Of a stretch of DNA of 42,402 bases, positions 24,901 through 33,043 are shown piece after piece; the first letter of the stretch is position 1; every line of letters starts with the position of its first letter. The stretch spans positions 1-42,402 of the forward strand of contig CAMFHP010000069.1 of the NCBI GenBank assembly GCA_945952225.1, given 5' to 3'. The notes under the pieces were generated by a model, which saw only the letters and a list, made by a program, of their open reading frames with translations, was not told the DNA's origin and did not search any database. The stretch is from an uncultured Myxococcaceae bacterium. GTDB lineage: Bacteria > Myxococcota_A > Polyangia > Polyangiales > Ga0077539. The position numbers were made by a program, and so were the translations under genes.

Positions 24901-24995
24901 CCGGTTGCCCATCGGGGCGACGGAGGTGACGACGTGGACGCGCGGCTCACGCGGATGCGCGGCCGGAGTTCCCAGAAGCGGGCGAAATGAATGCA

Positions 24996-25017
24996 GCGTC
25001 GGAGGCGACTCCGACGC
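24996..25017. terminator. Perfect 9-bp hairpin with GCGA tetraloop
   Basis: GCGTCGGAG, loop GCGA, CTCCGACGC. It lies 96 bp after the FG-GAP lipoprotein stop and has no T tract. The loop is of the stable GNRA type. It could be a Rho-assisted terminator or a structured leader element. Confidence 0.4.
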
Positions 25018-25032
25018 GACCGCACACACCAG

Positions 25033-25050
25033 CCCGGGGTGACCCCCGGG
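25033..25050. terminator. Second GC hairpin, CCCGGGG-TGAC-CCCCGGG
   Basis: A perfect 7-bp stem with a 4-nt loop, 15 bp after the first hairpin. Tandem strong hairpins may block read-through into the gene at 25228. Confidence 0.35.
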
Positions 25051-25227
25051 AACCCCGGCGACGCGGATGGCGTGGACGCGCTGCTCACGCGGATGCGCAC
25101 TGCCCGGCGCTCCCAGAAGCGGATGGAGCGGCAGACGATGCAGCGCCGACATCGCCTCCTGAATTCACCGTCGAGACACGGGACCAGGCGCACGATCGGC
25201 CACACACCCGGAGACGAAGGTGACGAC

Positions 25228-25713
25228 ATGCGCACGACGAAGAAGGCCGCACCGAAGAAGACCGCGACAACGAAGGCCGCGACGAAGAAGGCCGCGAAGC
25301 GTGTCGACGCGGCATCGCAGGCGATGCCCGCGCCCGTGACAGAGGCAGCGACCGCGGGCGTCTCGCAGGAGACGATCGACCGCACCGTCCGACGCGCGTC
25401 GGTGATGCTCCATGTGGTCGGTCGGCGGAAGGCGATCCGCGTCGCGTTGGCCACCGTGGGCTACAGCGACGACGAGCACCGCCACGGGTGGAAGCTCGTG
25501 TACGACCTCTTGAACGCCGGGTTCGGATTGCTGCCCGATACAGATCCGCGCACGTTGGAGGTCGACACGCTCGACCGCGCGCGACGCGTGGCGCTCGAAG
25601 CGGTGCGCGTGTGGTTCGAGAAGTGGTCCGAGCTCGCCCGCGTGGTGATCAAGCACCGTGACACGCTGATCCGCATGGGCCTCGTGGAGCGCGCGGCGAC
25701 GCCGCAGACGTAG
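25228..25713 (+). CDS. Basic-tailed protein of unknown function
   Basis: The protein has 161 residues and its ATG has an AAGG ribosome site eight bases upstream. Residues 1-30 are a lysine/alanine tail of the histone-H1-like type (MRTTKKAAPKK, then TKAATKKAAKR), which could bind nucleic acid. The rest is helical with no recognised domain: SQETIDRTVRRASVML, then RRKAIRVALATVGYSDDEHRHGWKLVYDLL, then ARRVALEAVRVWFEKWSELARV. The GYSDDEHRHGW segment is distinctive and could define a family. The gene is preceded by decayed in-frame repeats of its own leader region, and its base composition is somewhat less GC-extreme than its neighbours. I do not assign a function; a nucleoid-associated or mobile-element-linked protein is possible. 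Confidence 0.6.
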   Translation: MRTTKKAAPKKTATTKAATKKAAKRVDAASQAMPAPVTEAATAGVSQETIDRTVRRASVMLHVVGRRKAIRVALATVGYSDDEHRHGWKLVYDLLNAGFGLLPDTDPRTLEVDTLDRARRVALEAVRVWFEKWSELARVVIKHRDTLIRMGLVERAATPQT

Positions 25714-25837
25714 TCCGAAGGCCACCGCACATCGGCGTTTCGACCCCGTGACGGTGGCACGCCCATCCCCGCGGGAAGACCGTGGCGCGATGGATCTCCG
25801 ACCACCGATCGATGGCCTCGCGCGGTGACCGTCGCGA

Positions 25838-27364
25838 TCAGCCTTCGCGCAGGTGGTTCTCGCGGTCGCGCGTGAGCCACGTGGGCCCCGTGTCGTGCGT
25901 GCGGTCGGCGCGGTCGGTGACGTTGCCGACGAACATCCACGTGGCCGCGGCGCGCGCGTCGTCGACGTCGAGCACCAGGTAGCCGTTGCGCCACACGTCG
26001 CGGTACTTCAGGTGCGGCATCGCGCGGCGCACCACCTCGGGCATCGCCTGCTGGATGAACGGCAGCGGCGGCGAACTCACGGCGGGCGTGACGAACTCCA
26101 CCGCGAGCGACCCATCGCCCGTCGCGGGGTTGTAGACCATCGGGTTCGTGGGGTCGGGCGAGAGATCCATCGCGAACGACGAGTGGATGTCGCCCGTGAG
26201 CACCACCACGTTCGCCACGCCCATGCTGCGGATCACGTTGAAAAGACGCGCGCGCGCCGCGGGGTAGCCGTCCCACACGTCGAGGTAGTTGAACGCGCCG
26301 AACTGCCCGAGGAGCACCTGCTGGCCGAGCACCTTCCACCGCGCGCGCGAGCTCGTGATCTCTTGAAAGAGCCACTGCTCCTGCGCGGCGCCGAGGATCT
26401 GCCGTCGCATGTCGGCGGCGGCCATGCGATCGGGCGGCTGCACGTCGCGCCCCCACACGCGCGTGTCGAGCATGCAGAGGTGCACCAGGTCGCCGAAGCG
26501 CAGCGCGCGGTAGATGCGCCCGTCGGACTGCTCGCGCAGGGGCATCCACTCCATGTAGGCCTGCGAGGCCGCGCGGCGTCGCGTGGGCCACGGGCCTTCC
26601 CACGCGGCCATGTGCTCGTCGGCCCCATCGCGCCACGCGTTGTTCGCGAACTCGTGGTCGTCCCACACGGGAATGAACGGGTGCCGCGCGTGCACGGCCT
26701 GGAGGTCCTCGTCGCGCCGCGCCTGCGCATAGCGCGTGCGGTAATCACGGAGGCTCACGATCTCGTGCGGCGGCTCGTAGCGCCGCGTGTTGCCGTAGTA
26801 CCCGTCGGGATACTCGTAGATGTAGTCGCCGAGGTGCAGCACCGCGTCGAGGTCGTCGCGCGCGGCGATCTCGCGGTACGCGTGAAAGTACCCCGCGGCG
26901 TAGTTCGAACACGTCACCACGGCGAAGCGCACGCGGTCGACGCGGCCCTCGGCGGTCGTGCGCGTGCGTCCCGCGGGCGAGGTCACGCCCTCGCACACGA
27001 AGCGGTAGTGGTACGCCGTCGCGGGGGTGAGCCCCGTGAGATCGAGCTTCACCGTCCAGTCGCGCTGCGCGCTCGTCACGAAGGTCGCGCGCTGCACGAT
27101 GTCGGCGAAGCCCTCGTCGCGCGCGAGCTCACACACCACCGTGAGCGTGACCGGGGCTGTGCCCGTGGGCGTGACGCGCGTCCACACGATCACCGCGGCG
27201 CTCGTGGGATCACCGCTCGCGACGCCGTGCACGAAGGTCGGAGGCCCCGGAGGCCCCGCGTCCACCGGGATCGGATCGACGTCGCCCTCGTCGTGACAGG
27301 CCGCCAGCGCGAGGCTCGCGCCCACACCCTGAAGCAGCGCGCGGCGTGTGATGTCTGTGCTCAT
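25838..27364 (-). CDS. phoD: PhoD-like alkaline phosphatase/phosphodiesterase, Tat-exported
   Basis: The protein has 508 residues from the ATG at 27364. The N-terminus has a twin-arginine segment (DITRRALLQG) and then LAAC, so it is a Tat-exported lipoprotein. The PhoD N-terminal domain (FVHGVASGDPTSAAVIVWTR) is followed by the metallophosphatase core: VVTCSNYAAGYFHAYR, LHLGDYIYEYP, VWDDHEFANN (metal-binding His), and VVLTGDIHSSFAMDL. PhoD enzymes use Fe3+ and Ca2+ to cleave phosphomonoesters and diesters outside the cytoplasm and usually respond to phosphate starvation. No clear Pho box was seen. A TAGCAT hexamer eight bases before the ATG suggests a leaderless promoter. The neighbouring 25714-25837 gap holds nothing recognisable. 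Confidence 0.9.
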   Translation of the reverse strand: MSTDITRRALLQGVGASLALAACHDEGDVDPIPVDAGPPGPPTFVHGVASGDPTSAAVIVWTRVTPTGTAPVTLTVVCELARDEGFADIVQRATFVTSAQRDWTVKLDLTGLTPATAYHYRFVCEGVTSPAGRTRTTAEGRVDRVRFAVVTCSNYAAGYFHAYREIAARDDLDAVLHLGDYIYEYPDGYYGNTRRYEPPHEIVSLRDYRTRYAQARRDEDLQAVHARHPFIPVWDDHEFANNAWRDGADEHMAAWEGPWPTRRRAASQAYMEWMPLREQSDGRIYRALRFGDLVHLCMLDTRVWGRDVQPPDRMAAADMRRQILGAAQEQWLFQEITSSRARWKVLGQQVLLGQFGAFNYLDVWDGYPAARARLFNVIRSMGVANVVVLTGDIHSSFAMDLSPDPTNPMVYNPATGDGSLAVEFVTPAVSSPPLPFIQQAMPEVVRRAMPHLKYRDVWRNGYLVLDVDDARAAATWMFVGNVTDRADRTHDTGPTWLTRDRENHLREG

Positions 27365-27372
27365 CGCGGTCG

Positions 27373-27378
27373 ATGCTA
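27373..27378 (-). promoter_or_regulatory. Candidate -10 (TAGCAT) of the phoD-like gene
   Basis: GCATAGCATCGACCGCG runs directly into the ATG at 27364, with an eight-base gap after the hexamer. The rhomboid gene has the same hexamer at the same distance. Confidence 0.45.
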
Positions 27379-27419
27379 TGCACCGGTCGCGGCGCCAACA
27401 CCAGCGCGCGCGACCCCGT

Positions 27420-29036
27420 TCACGGCCCGGCGCGCACGCTCGCGGCCACGCGGTCGGCGAGGTCGGCGAGGCGTGTGTCATCGGCGCGGCGAAACACCTG
27501 CACGCTCACCGCGGCCGCGGGGCGGAACACCAGACGGTGCTCGAAGCGAAGCCCTGTGCGCGTGGTGAAATCCTGCGTGATGACCGGCGCCCCCTGGAGC
27601 GTCACGACGCGCGCCGGGGCCGTGGGCGTCGCGTCGTCGGGGTGGCCGAGGCCGTTGCGAAGTCCGCCGAGCACCTCGGTCGCGGCGGCGGGGAGGTCGG
27701 CCTCTTCGAGCGGCGCATCGTTGCGCGCGACCTGCACGCCGAGGCCGAAGCCGTCGCGCAGCATGTCGGAGCCCGTCCACTCGCGGCCCGCTTCGACCAT
27801 GCGCGGCGCCGCGGGGAGCGAGAGCGTCACCGGCGTGCCCGCGATGGCCCGGGGCGTGAGCGTCGGTGCGCCGCGGAGTTCCCACGCGCGACCCGTGGCG
27901 AGCGCGGCGAGCACGGCGCACACCATCGCGGCGAGCGAGAGCCCCGACAGCGCGCGCCACGGCGTCGACGCGCGTCCATCCGAAGGCGGACGGAGCACCC
28001 CCGCGAGCATCAGCGCGAAGCCCACGACGCCGCCGCCGAGGTGCGCCTGCCAGCTCACGTTGGCCTGCGTCGAGATGAGCACCTGGAGCCCGAGGTTCGT
28101 GACCGCGTTGCGCTGAAAGCCCTTCAACATCGCAGCAGGGAGCGTGTCGCCCGGACGCAGCGCGAGCGCGAACGAGACGCCGAGCAACCCCCAGAGCGCG
28201 CCCGACGCGCCGACCATCACCTGGCCCCTGCCGAAGGCCCACGAGCCCAGCGCGCCGCCGAGGGCCGCGAGCGCGTAGAGCGTCGTGTAGCGCGCGCGAC
28301 CGAGGAGCCGCTCGTAGAACGACCCGAGCGACGCGAGGCTCACCATGTTGCCCGCGAGGTGTCCGAATCCGCCGTGCAGAAAGGCGTAGGAGAGCAGTCG
28401 CCACGGCTCGCCGCGCGCGAAGTCGGGCACGAAGGCGCCGAGGCGCACGTCGACGGCGAGCAGGTCTGACGGGAGCGCGAGCTTCACCACGAAGAGCGCC
28501 ACGCACGCGGCGATCACCGCCCACGTGACGACCGCAGGACGCCCCGCGAGGCGCTGCTGAAACGTGTGGAGCTCGTCCCACTCCTGGCGACCGCGCGTGA
28601 GGGCCTCGACGATCGCCGCGGTGCGCGCGTCGTCGGTGCGCGGGGCGGCGCCTTCCGCAGCGAGCGTGTCGAGGGCGCGCTTCACCTGCGGCGCGGCCAC
28701 GTCGCAGCGCACGCCCTCGTCGGTGACCTGCGTGACGCCCACGGCGCGGCGTCCTTCGGGCGTGGAGCGCAGCGCGAGCGACGCTTCGAAGTGCGCAGTG
28801 TCTCCGCCGAGGAGCACCACGTCGAGGCGTCGCACGGGATGGGCCGCGAGGCGGGCGATCAGCGCGTCGAACCCCTCGGCGCCGATGACCTCAACGGCGA
28901 TCACGACCACGGCGGCGTCGAGGGTGAAGTAGAGATCGGCCACGGCCGCGTCGACGTGACGGGCGCGCGCCCCGGCGTCGATGAGCGCGAGGGCGCAGCG
29001 CAGAAGGTCACGGGCGTCGGGGTGCGGCGCGGTCAT
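27420..29036 (-). CDS. Rhomboid-family intramembrane serine protease
   Basis: The protein has 538 residues, longer than typical bacterial rhomboids because of soluble N- and C-terminal parts. Residues 1-165 form a soluble region. The rhomboid core at about 170-370 shows GEPWRLLSYAFLHGGFGHLAGNMVSL, the catalytic serine in VGASGALWG (about residue 277), and the catalytic histidine in WQAHLGGGVVG (about 331). A further TM segment lies near 380-395 and a soluble beta-rich tail follows. It acts in the inner membrane; substrates are unknown. TAGCAT lies eight bases before the ATG. The gene is 55 bp from the phoD-like gene on the same strand but likely has its own promoter. Confidence 0.88.
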   Translation of the reverse strand: MTAPHPDARDLLRCALALIDAGARARHVDAAVADLYFTLDAAVVVIAVEVIGAEGFDALIARLAAHPVRRLDVVLLGGDTAHFEASLALRSTPEGRRAVGVTQVTDEGVRCDVAAPQVKRALDTLAAEGAAPRTDDARTAAIVEALTRGRQEWDELHTFQQRLAGRPAVVTWAVIAACVALFVVKLALPSDLLAVDVRLGAFVPDFARGEPWRLLSYAFLHGGFGHLAGNMVSLASLGSFYERLLGRARYTTLYALAALGGALGSWAFGRGQVMVGASGALWGLLGVSFALALRPGDTLPAAMLKGFQRNAVTNLGLQVLISTQANVSWQAHLGGGVVGFALMLAGVLRPPSDGRASTPWRALSGLSLAAMVCAVLAALATGRAWELRGAPTLTPRAIAGTPVTLSLPAAPRMVEAGREWTGSDMLRDGFGLGVQVARNDAPLEEADLPAAATEVLGGLRNGLGHPDDATPTAPARVVTLQGAPVITQDFTTRTGLRFEHRLVFRPAAAVSVQVFRRADDTRLADLADRVAASVRAGP

Positions 29037-29044
29037 CGCGCGCG

Positions 29045-29050
29045 ATGCTA
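29045..29050 (-). promoter_or_regulatory. Candidate -10 (TAGCAT) of the rhomboid gene
   Basis: GCGTAGCATCGCGCGCG runs directly into the ATG at 29036, leaving an eight-base gap. It is nearly identical to the site before the phoD-like gene. Confidence 0.45.
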
Positions 29051-29066
29051 CGCGAGATGCGAGAGG

Positions 29067-30860
29067 TCAGGGCACGCGGTGAAAGCTGTAGCGCGGGGTC
29101 ACGGTCACGCCGCCGAAGCCCGTCGCCGCGAAGCCGAGCACCATGTCGTCGCCGGTGACCGACACCGCGAGGCGCACGTTGCCGTTGCCGCCGCAGGTCT
29201 GCGCGAGCGTGCGCGTCGGCCCGGTGCCCGTGTACGTGCCCGCGAGCGAGATGGGGATGTCGCGCGAGAGGCGCACGCCGCCGGTGAACACCAGGTCGAC
29301 GCGGTTCGCGAGGTCGGCGCTCACGCGGCCCGCGGAGGTCCAGAGCTGGCCGCGTCCCACGATCACGCTCTCGTTCACGTCGATGGTGCCGATGGCGCTC
29401 ATGGGCGTGTCGACGTGCCACACGATGCGCGTGAGCTCCCAGCGCCCATCGGGAATCGCGCCGCCCGTGGGCTCGGGCGCGGCGTCGACCTGCATGCGTC
29501 CCGTCACGAGCGGGAGCGTCGTGTTCGCCGCGGGCGGCGCGCACGCACCCGGCGTGTACACGAGGTCGTCGGGCGCGCGCAGCGGCTGGTCGCAGTAGCG
29601 CTGCGGCGACGGCGGCGTGACGTACGCGAAGTTGAAGCACATCTCGTCGGTCGTGTGCGTGCCGCTGTACACCGTGCGGGTGCCCGTGTTGTTCCACGTG
29701 CAGCGGGTCTCGATGCGGTCGCCGGGGGCGATGAGCGTGCTCCCGAGGTCGTAGATGAACTGGTAGTTGAAGTCCCAGTTGTCGATGGAGATCACGGGCT
29801 CGACGGCGCCGCTCGCGCGCAGCACCTGCTGCTGAAACGCCGACCCGATCACGTGCATGTGCGGCCCGCCCGCGAAGAGGCGCGTGGGCTCGCGAAAGGT
29901 GCAGCCGCTCGACGCCGACGTGGTGCTCCGCGCGGGGATCGAGAAGCCCACGGGACCGATCGCGATCATCCCGTACTCCGTGCCCTGCACCGGGCCGTGA
30001 AGGATGCGCACCCCCGAGCTGTCGACCACGCCATCGAGACGACGGCTGTTGTTGTAATGGATCTGCAGCACGTAGCGCTCGCCCGCCGTCATGCGCAGGC
30101 CGCCATCGGGAAACTCGAACGCGTCCTGCCCCGGCGCCCAGGCCATCAGGTACTGCGAGCCTTCGGGCATCGACTCGCACTCGAAGGGCGTCGTGGGCGC
30201 CGTGCGGTCGGTGTCGCGCAGGAGCACCGCGTGGTGCAGCACCTCGCGCCGATCGAGCAGCATCTCGAAGCGACGGATGAAGCGCGGCTCGCCCTCGGGC
30301 ACGGTGAACGGGAAGCACTGGTACCGATCGTTGACGTTGGGTCCCACGGCGTAGCGATCCGCGCGGAGGTCCCACGCGGTGAGCCCCGCGGGCGCGGTCA
30401 TCGGCGCACGCATCCACGGACGCGTGGCGCGCAACCGCGTGGTGGTCGCCGCCGTGCGCGCGCCGCAGCTCGCCCACTGCGCGATGTCGGTGGCCACGGC
30501 GTCCGAGGGCGCAGGCGCGCTGCTCGGCGGCATGGTGCCCGCGGCGAGGGCGGCGGCCATCTGATCGACGCGGCGACGCCCGACCTCGCCCGCCACGAGC
30601 GCGTCGTAGTCGAGCAGCGAGAAGGGCGCGCCGAACGCGGGCGTCGCGCCGTGACACGTTCCGCAACTGGTCTGCACCTCGGCGCGCACGGCGGACTCCC
30701 AGCGCGCGCGGTCGGGCACGCACGCGCCGCCCGTGTCGGCACCATCGGTCACGGCCGCGTCGCTGCGCGCACCGTCGGTGAGCGTCGCGTCGGCGGGCGC
30801 GCTGGTCTCCGTTCCGCAGGCGGTGAGCAGCAGTGCGAGGGCGCAGAGCTTCGTCTTCAT
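29067..30860 (-). CDS. Lipoprotein with cytochrome c motif and copper type II monooxygenase (PHM-like) domain
   Basis: The protein has 597 residues. The signal peptide ends LLTAC with Cys15, followed by an Asp/Ala linker. A haem-binding CGTCH is at 66-70. The remainder matches the copper type II ascorbate-dependent monooxygenase (PHM/DBM) fold: REVLHHAVLLRD (about 205-215), VLQIHYNNS (about 265), PHMHVIGSAF (about 334), and a C-terminal half with TRTVYSGTHTTDEMCFNFAYV. Histidines and a late methionine in these motifs would hold the two copper ions. Known relatives hydroxylate peptidyl-glycine or dopamine; bacterial substrates are mostly unknown. The haem may donate electrons in place of ascorbate. 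It is probably anchored to the periplasmic face or the cell surface. Confidence 0.83.
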   Translation of the reverse strand: MKTKLCALALLLTACGTETSAPADATLTDGARSDAAVTDGADTGGACVPDRARWESAVRAEVQTSCGTCHGATPAFGAPFSLLDYDALVAGEVGRRRVDQMAAALAAGTMPPSSAPAPSDAVATDIAQWASCGARTAATTTRLRATRPWMRAPMTAPAGLTAWDLRADRYAVGPNVNDRYQCFPFTVPEGEPRFIRRFEMLLDRREVLHHAVLLRDTDRTAPTTPFECESMPEGSQYLMAWAPGQDAFEFPDGGLRMTAGERYVLQIHYNNSRRLDGVVDSSGVRILHGPVQGTEYGMIAIGPVGFSIPARSTTSASSGCTFREPTRLFAGGPHMHVIGSAFQQQVLRASGAVEPVISIDNWDFNYQFIYDLGSTLIAPGDRIETRCTWNNTGTRTVYSGTHTTDEMCFNFAYVTPPSPQRYCDQPLRAPDDLVYTPGACAPPAANTTLPLVTGRMQVDAAPEPTGGAIPDGRWELTRIVWHVDTPMSAIGTIDVNESVIVGRGQLWTSAGRVSADLANRVDLVFTGGVRLSRDIPISLAGTYTGTGPTRTLAQTCGGNGNVRLAVSVTGDDMVLGFAATGFGGVTVTPRYSFHRVP

Positions 30861-30943
30861 GGGCGCGGATCTTCCCACGCGCCAGAGAGCGCGCTCAACG
30901 CCCGTTCGCACGCATCGCACGACCGATCGCACGCGCGCGCCAT
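30857..30943 (-). CDS. Possible 28-codon cysteine-rich leader peptide
   Basis: An ATG at 30943 opens 28 codons (MARACDRSCDACERAL and on) and ends in a TGA that overlaps the start of the copper-monooxygenase gene as ATGA. It holds three cysteines as CxxxCxxC. GGGAGGG abuts the ATG, which is closer than ideal. A TAGCGT hexamer lies 18 nt upstream (30962-30967). A coupled, metal-sensing leader ORF is possible, but chance is not excluded. Confidence 0.3.
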   Translation of the reverse strand: MARACDRSCDACERALSALSGAWEDPRP

Positions 30944-31012
30944 CCCTCCCGTGAGGCCGCGACGCTACGGTGCGGACGACACGCAACACCGCACTCTGCG
31001 AGGCCATTCTCC

Positions 31013-32119
31013 ATGTGGACCGACACCCGCTTCACGCAGCGTTTTTCGCTCTCGCTCCCGATCGTGCAGGGCCCCTTCGGCGGCGGCCTCTCGACCGTCG
31101 AACTCGCCGCCGCGGTCTCGTCGCGCGGCGCCCTCGGATCCTTCGGCGCGCACCACCTCGACGCGCACGAGATCCCCGCGATGGTCGCCGCGATCCGCGC
31201 GCGCACCGACCGCCCCTTCGCGATCAACCTCTGGGTGCCGCAGCCCGAGGAGCCCGTGTCGCTCGCCGACGACACCTTCGCCGCGCACGTCGCGCGATTG
31301 CGTCCGTACCTCGACGCGCTCGCACTCGACGCGCCCACGCCGCCGCCGCGCTTCTCGCCCCCCTTCGAAGCACAGGCCCTCGCCGCGCTCGACGCCGCGC
31401 CGCCGGTGCTGAGTGTGGTGATGGGGGTTCCGCCGCCGTGGTTCTTCGAAGCGGCGCGCGCGAAGGGACTCCGCGTGATCGGCACGGCCACCACCGTCGA
31501 CGAGGCCGTGGCCCTCGACCGCGCGGGCGTCGACGCCGTGGTCGCCTCGGGCGCCGACGCGGGCGGACACCGCGGAGCCTTTCTTCGCCCGGTCTCCGAG
31601 TCGCTCGTGGGCACCTTCTCGCTCGTGCCGCAGACCGCGGACGCCGTGTCGTGTCCGGTGATCGCCGCGGGTGGCATCGCCGACGGACGTGGCATCGCCG
31701 CGGCCCTCACGCTCGGCGCCGACGCGGTGCAGGTGGGCACCGGATTTCTCGCGTGCGAAGAGTCCGCCGCGAGCGAGGCGCACCGCGCGAAGTTGTCGTC
31801 GCCCGACGCGCGTCACACCACGCTCACGCGCGTCTTCTCGGGACGCACCGCCCGCACGATCGTCAACGACTTCGCCCGCGCGCTCGCCGCCGACGAGGCC
31901 TCCATCGCGCCCTATCCCGCGCAGAACTGGCTCACGCAACCGATCCGCCGCGCCGCCGCCCTCGCAGGACGCGCCGAGTGGCTCTCGCTCTGGGCCGGAC
32001 AGGCCGCGCCCCTCACGAAGCGACGCCGCGCGCGGGACTACCTCGACGCGCTGGAGTCCGACACCGACGCGGCGTTCGAAGCGCTCAGCGCGCGATCGCG
32101 ACGAGCAGCTCGCGGTTGA
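31013..32119 (+). CDS. Nitronate monooxygenase / 2-nitropropane dioxygenase-like FMN protein
   Basis: The protein has 368 residues from the ATG at 31013. It is a TIM-barrel FMN protein. Motifs are LPIVQGPFGGGLSTVELAAAV near the start, AGVDAVVASGADAGGHRG (the active-site region, about 177-195), CPVIAAGGIADGRGIAAAL, and LGADAVQVGTGFLACEES. It probably oxidises alkyl nitronates or propionate-3-nitronate, but related proteins include FabK-type enoyl-ACP reductases, so the exact reaction is open. It is divergent from the copper monooxygenase gene across 152 bp. Its last 35 bp overlap the convergent propeller-like gene. The start follows GGCCATTCTCC with no clear ribosome site. Confidence 0.83.
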   Translation: MWTDTRFTQRFSLSLPIVQGPFGGGLSTVELAAAVSSRGALGSFGAHHLDAHEIPAMVAAIRARTDRPFAINLWVPQPEEPVSLADDTFAAHVARLRPYLDALALDAPTPPPRFSPPFEAQALAALDAAPPVLSVVMGVPPPWFFEAARAKGLRVIGTATTVDEAVALDRAGVDAVVASGADAGGHRGAFLRPVSESLVGTFSLVPQTADAVSCPVIAAGGIADGRGIAAALTLGADAVQVGTGFLACEESAASEAHRAKLSSPDARHTTLTRVFSGRTARTIVNDFARALAADEASIAPYPAQNWLTQPIRRAAALAGRAEWLSLWAGQAAPLTKRRRARDYLDALESDTDAAFEALSARSRRAARG

Positions 32120-33035
32120 TCAGCACACCCGAAGGCGCGAGCGAGATCTGCTCTGCGAAGCCGAGGCGCATCTTCTCCGCGACGACACGTTCGGCGACGC
32201 GCGCGACGAGGGAGCCCGACCAGCTCCACGCTTCGACGGCGTACTCCTGCACGTTGCCGTTCAGGTCGAGCTCGCGGGACACGCGCACGACGAGCTCCTC
32301 GCCAAGGGGCATGAACCACACGTCGCGCGTCAGCGTCGCGAGCTTCACGCCCTTCGCGGGCGGGAGCACCACCCGCGCGAGCCTCGGTCCCGCGGTGTCG
32401 TAGAGGCACACGGCGTCGTCGTCGTCGCGCACGAGCGCGCGGGTTCCGTCGTCGGAGAGTGCGAGGGGCCACGGGTCTCCCTCGACGGCGAACGAGGTGG
32501 GCGCCGCGAAGTCTCCGCGCCACAGGTCGAAGCCCGTCGCGCTGCGTGCGAGCACCGCGGAACGACCGAACGCGATGCCGCCCTTCACCGGCACCGAACG
32601 CACGGGCGCGAGGGTCTTGCGGTCGAAGATCGCGAGCGTCGATCCCTTCGCCGCGGGCACCGACGTGATAAGCAGCGCATCGGTGAGCGTGGCGCCCTGC
32701 TGCGCGTCGATCGCCTGCCGAACGGGCTTCTTCTTCTTGCCCTTCGCGCGGTCGAGGCCCGCGACGCGCACCACGCCCTTGTCGTCGCACACCGCGATCG
32801 CATCGCCCGCGGCCGACGCGGCGGCGAAGCGAACGTACTTGCCCGGCGAGAGATCGAGCGCCGTGCGCTCACCCGTCGTGAGGTCGAGAAGAAAGCAGTC
32901 GCGCATGTCGACGTGGAGCGCCGTGCGGTCGTCGAGGTGCGCGAGGTGTCCGCCGCGAAAGAACGTTCCGATGCGTCGGGCCTGCTCCTCGTCGGAGACC
33001 GGGAGCATGCGGAGGGAGAGCGTGACGGAGGTCAT
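32085..33035 (-). CDS. Predicted beta-propeller/WD-like protein of unknown function
   Basis: The protein has 316 residues, no signal peptide and no TM. It shows repeated blocks of short beta strands, for example GKYVRFAAASAAGDAIAVC, GSTLAIFDRKTLAPVRSVPV, DPWPLALSDDGTRALVRDDD and AVCLYDTAGPRLARVV, which look like a degenerate propeller. A lysine cluster (AKGKKKKPVR) lies near residue 100. I do not recognise a named family. TAACGC lies eight bases before the ATG, a near match to the leaderless promoter pattern. It is convergent with the nitronate monooxygenase gene and overlaps it by 35 bp, so antisense interference between the two is possible. Confidence 0.6.
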   Translation of the reverse strand: MTSVTLSLRMLPVSDEEQARRIGTFFRGGHLAHLDDRTALHVDMRDCFLLDLTTGERTALDLSPGKYVRFAAASAAGDAIAVCDDKGVVRVAGLDRAKGKKKKPVRQAIDAQQGATLTDALLITSVPAAKGSTLAIFDRKTLAPVRSVPVKGGIAFGRSAVLARSATGFDLWRGDFAAPTSFAVEGDPWPLALSDDGTRALVRDDDDAVCLYDTAGPRLARVVLPPAKGVKLATLTRDVWFMPLGEELVVRVSRELDLNGNVQEYAVEAWSWSGSLVARVAERVVAEKMRLGFAEQISLAPSGVLINRELLVAIAR

Positions 33036-33043
33036 GGACTGCT

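Larger units (their letters stand above)
24916..25227 (+). repeat. Degenerate in-frame tandem repeats upstream of a basic-tailed protein gene
   Basis: The 327-bp gap 24901-25227 holds no convincing gene but has decayed copies of the sequence leading into the gene at 25228. Unit starts are at 24916, 25057 and 25210, spaced 141 and 153 bp, both multiples of three. Translated in the frame of the downstream gene, the units align: GDGGDDVDARLTRMRGRSSQKR, then GDADGVDALLTRMRTARRSQKR, then GDEGDDMRTTKK. The first unit has an in-frame TGA after the lysine-rich end. This looks like repeated duplication of a 5' region followed by decay, or a repeated leader element. Confidence 0.6.
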
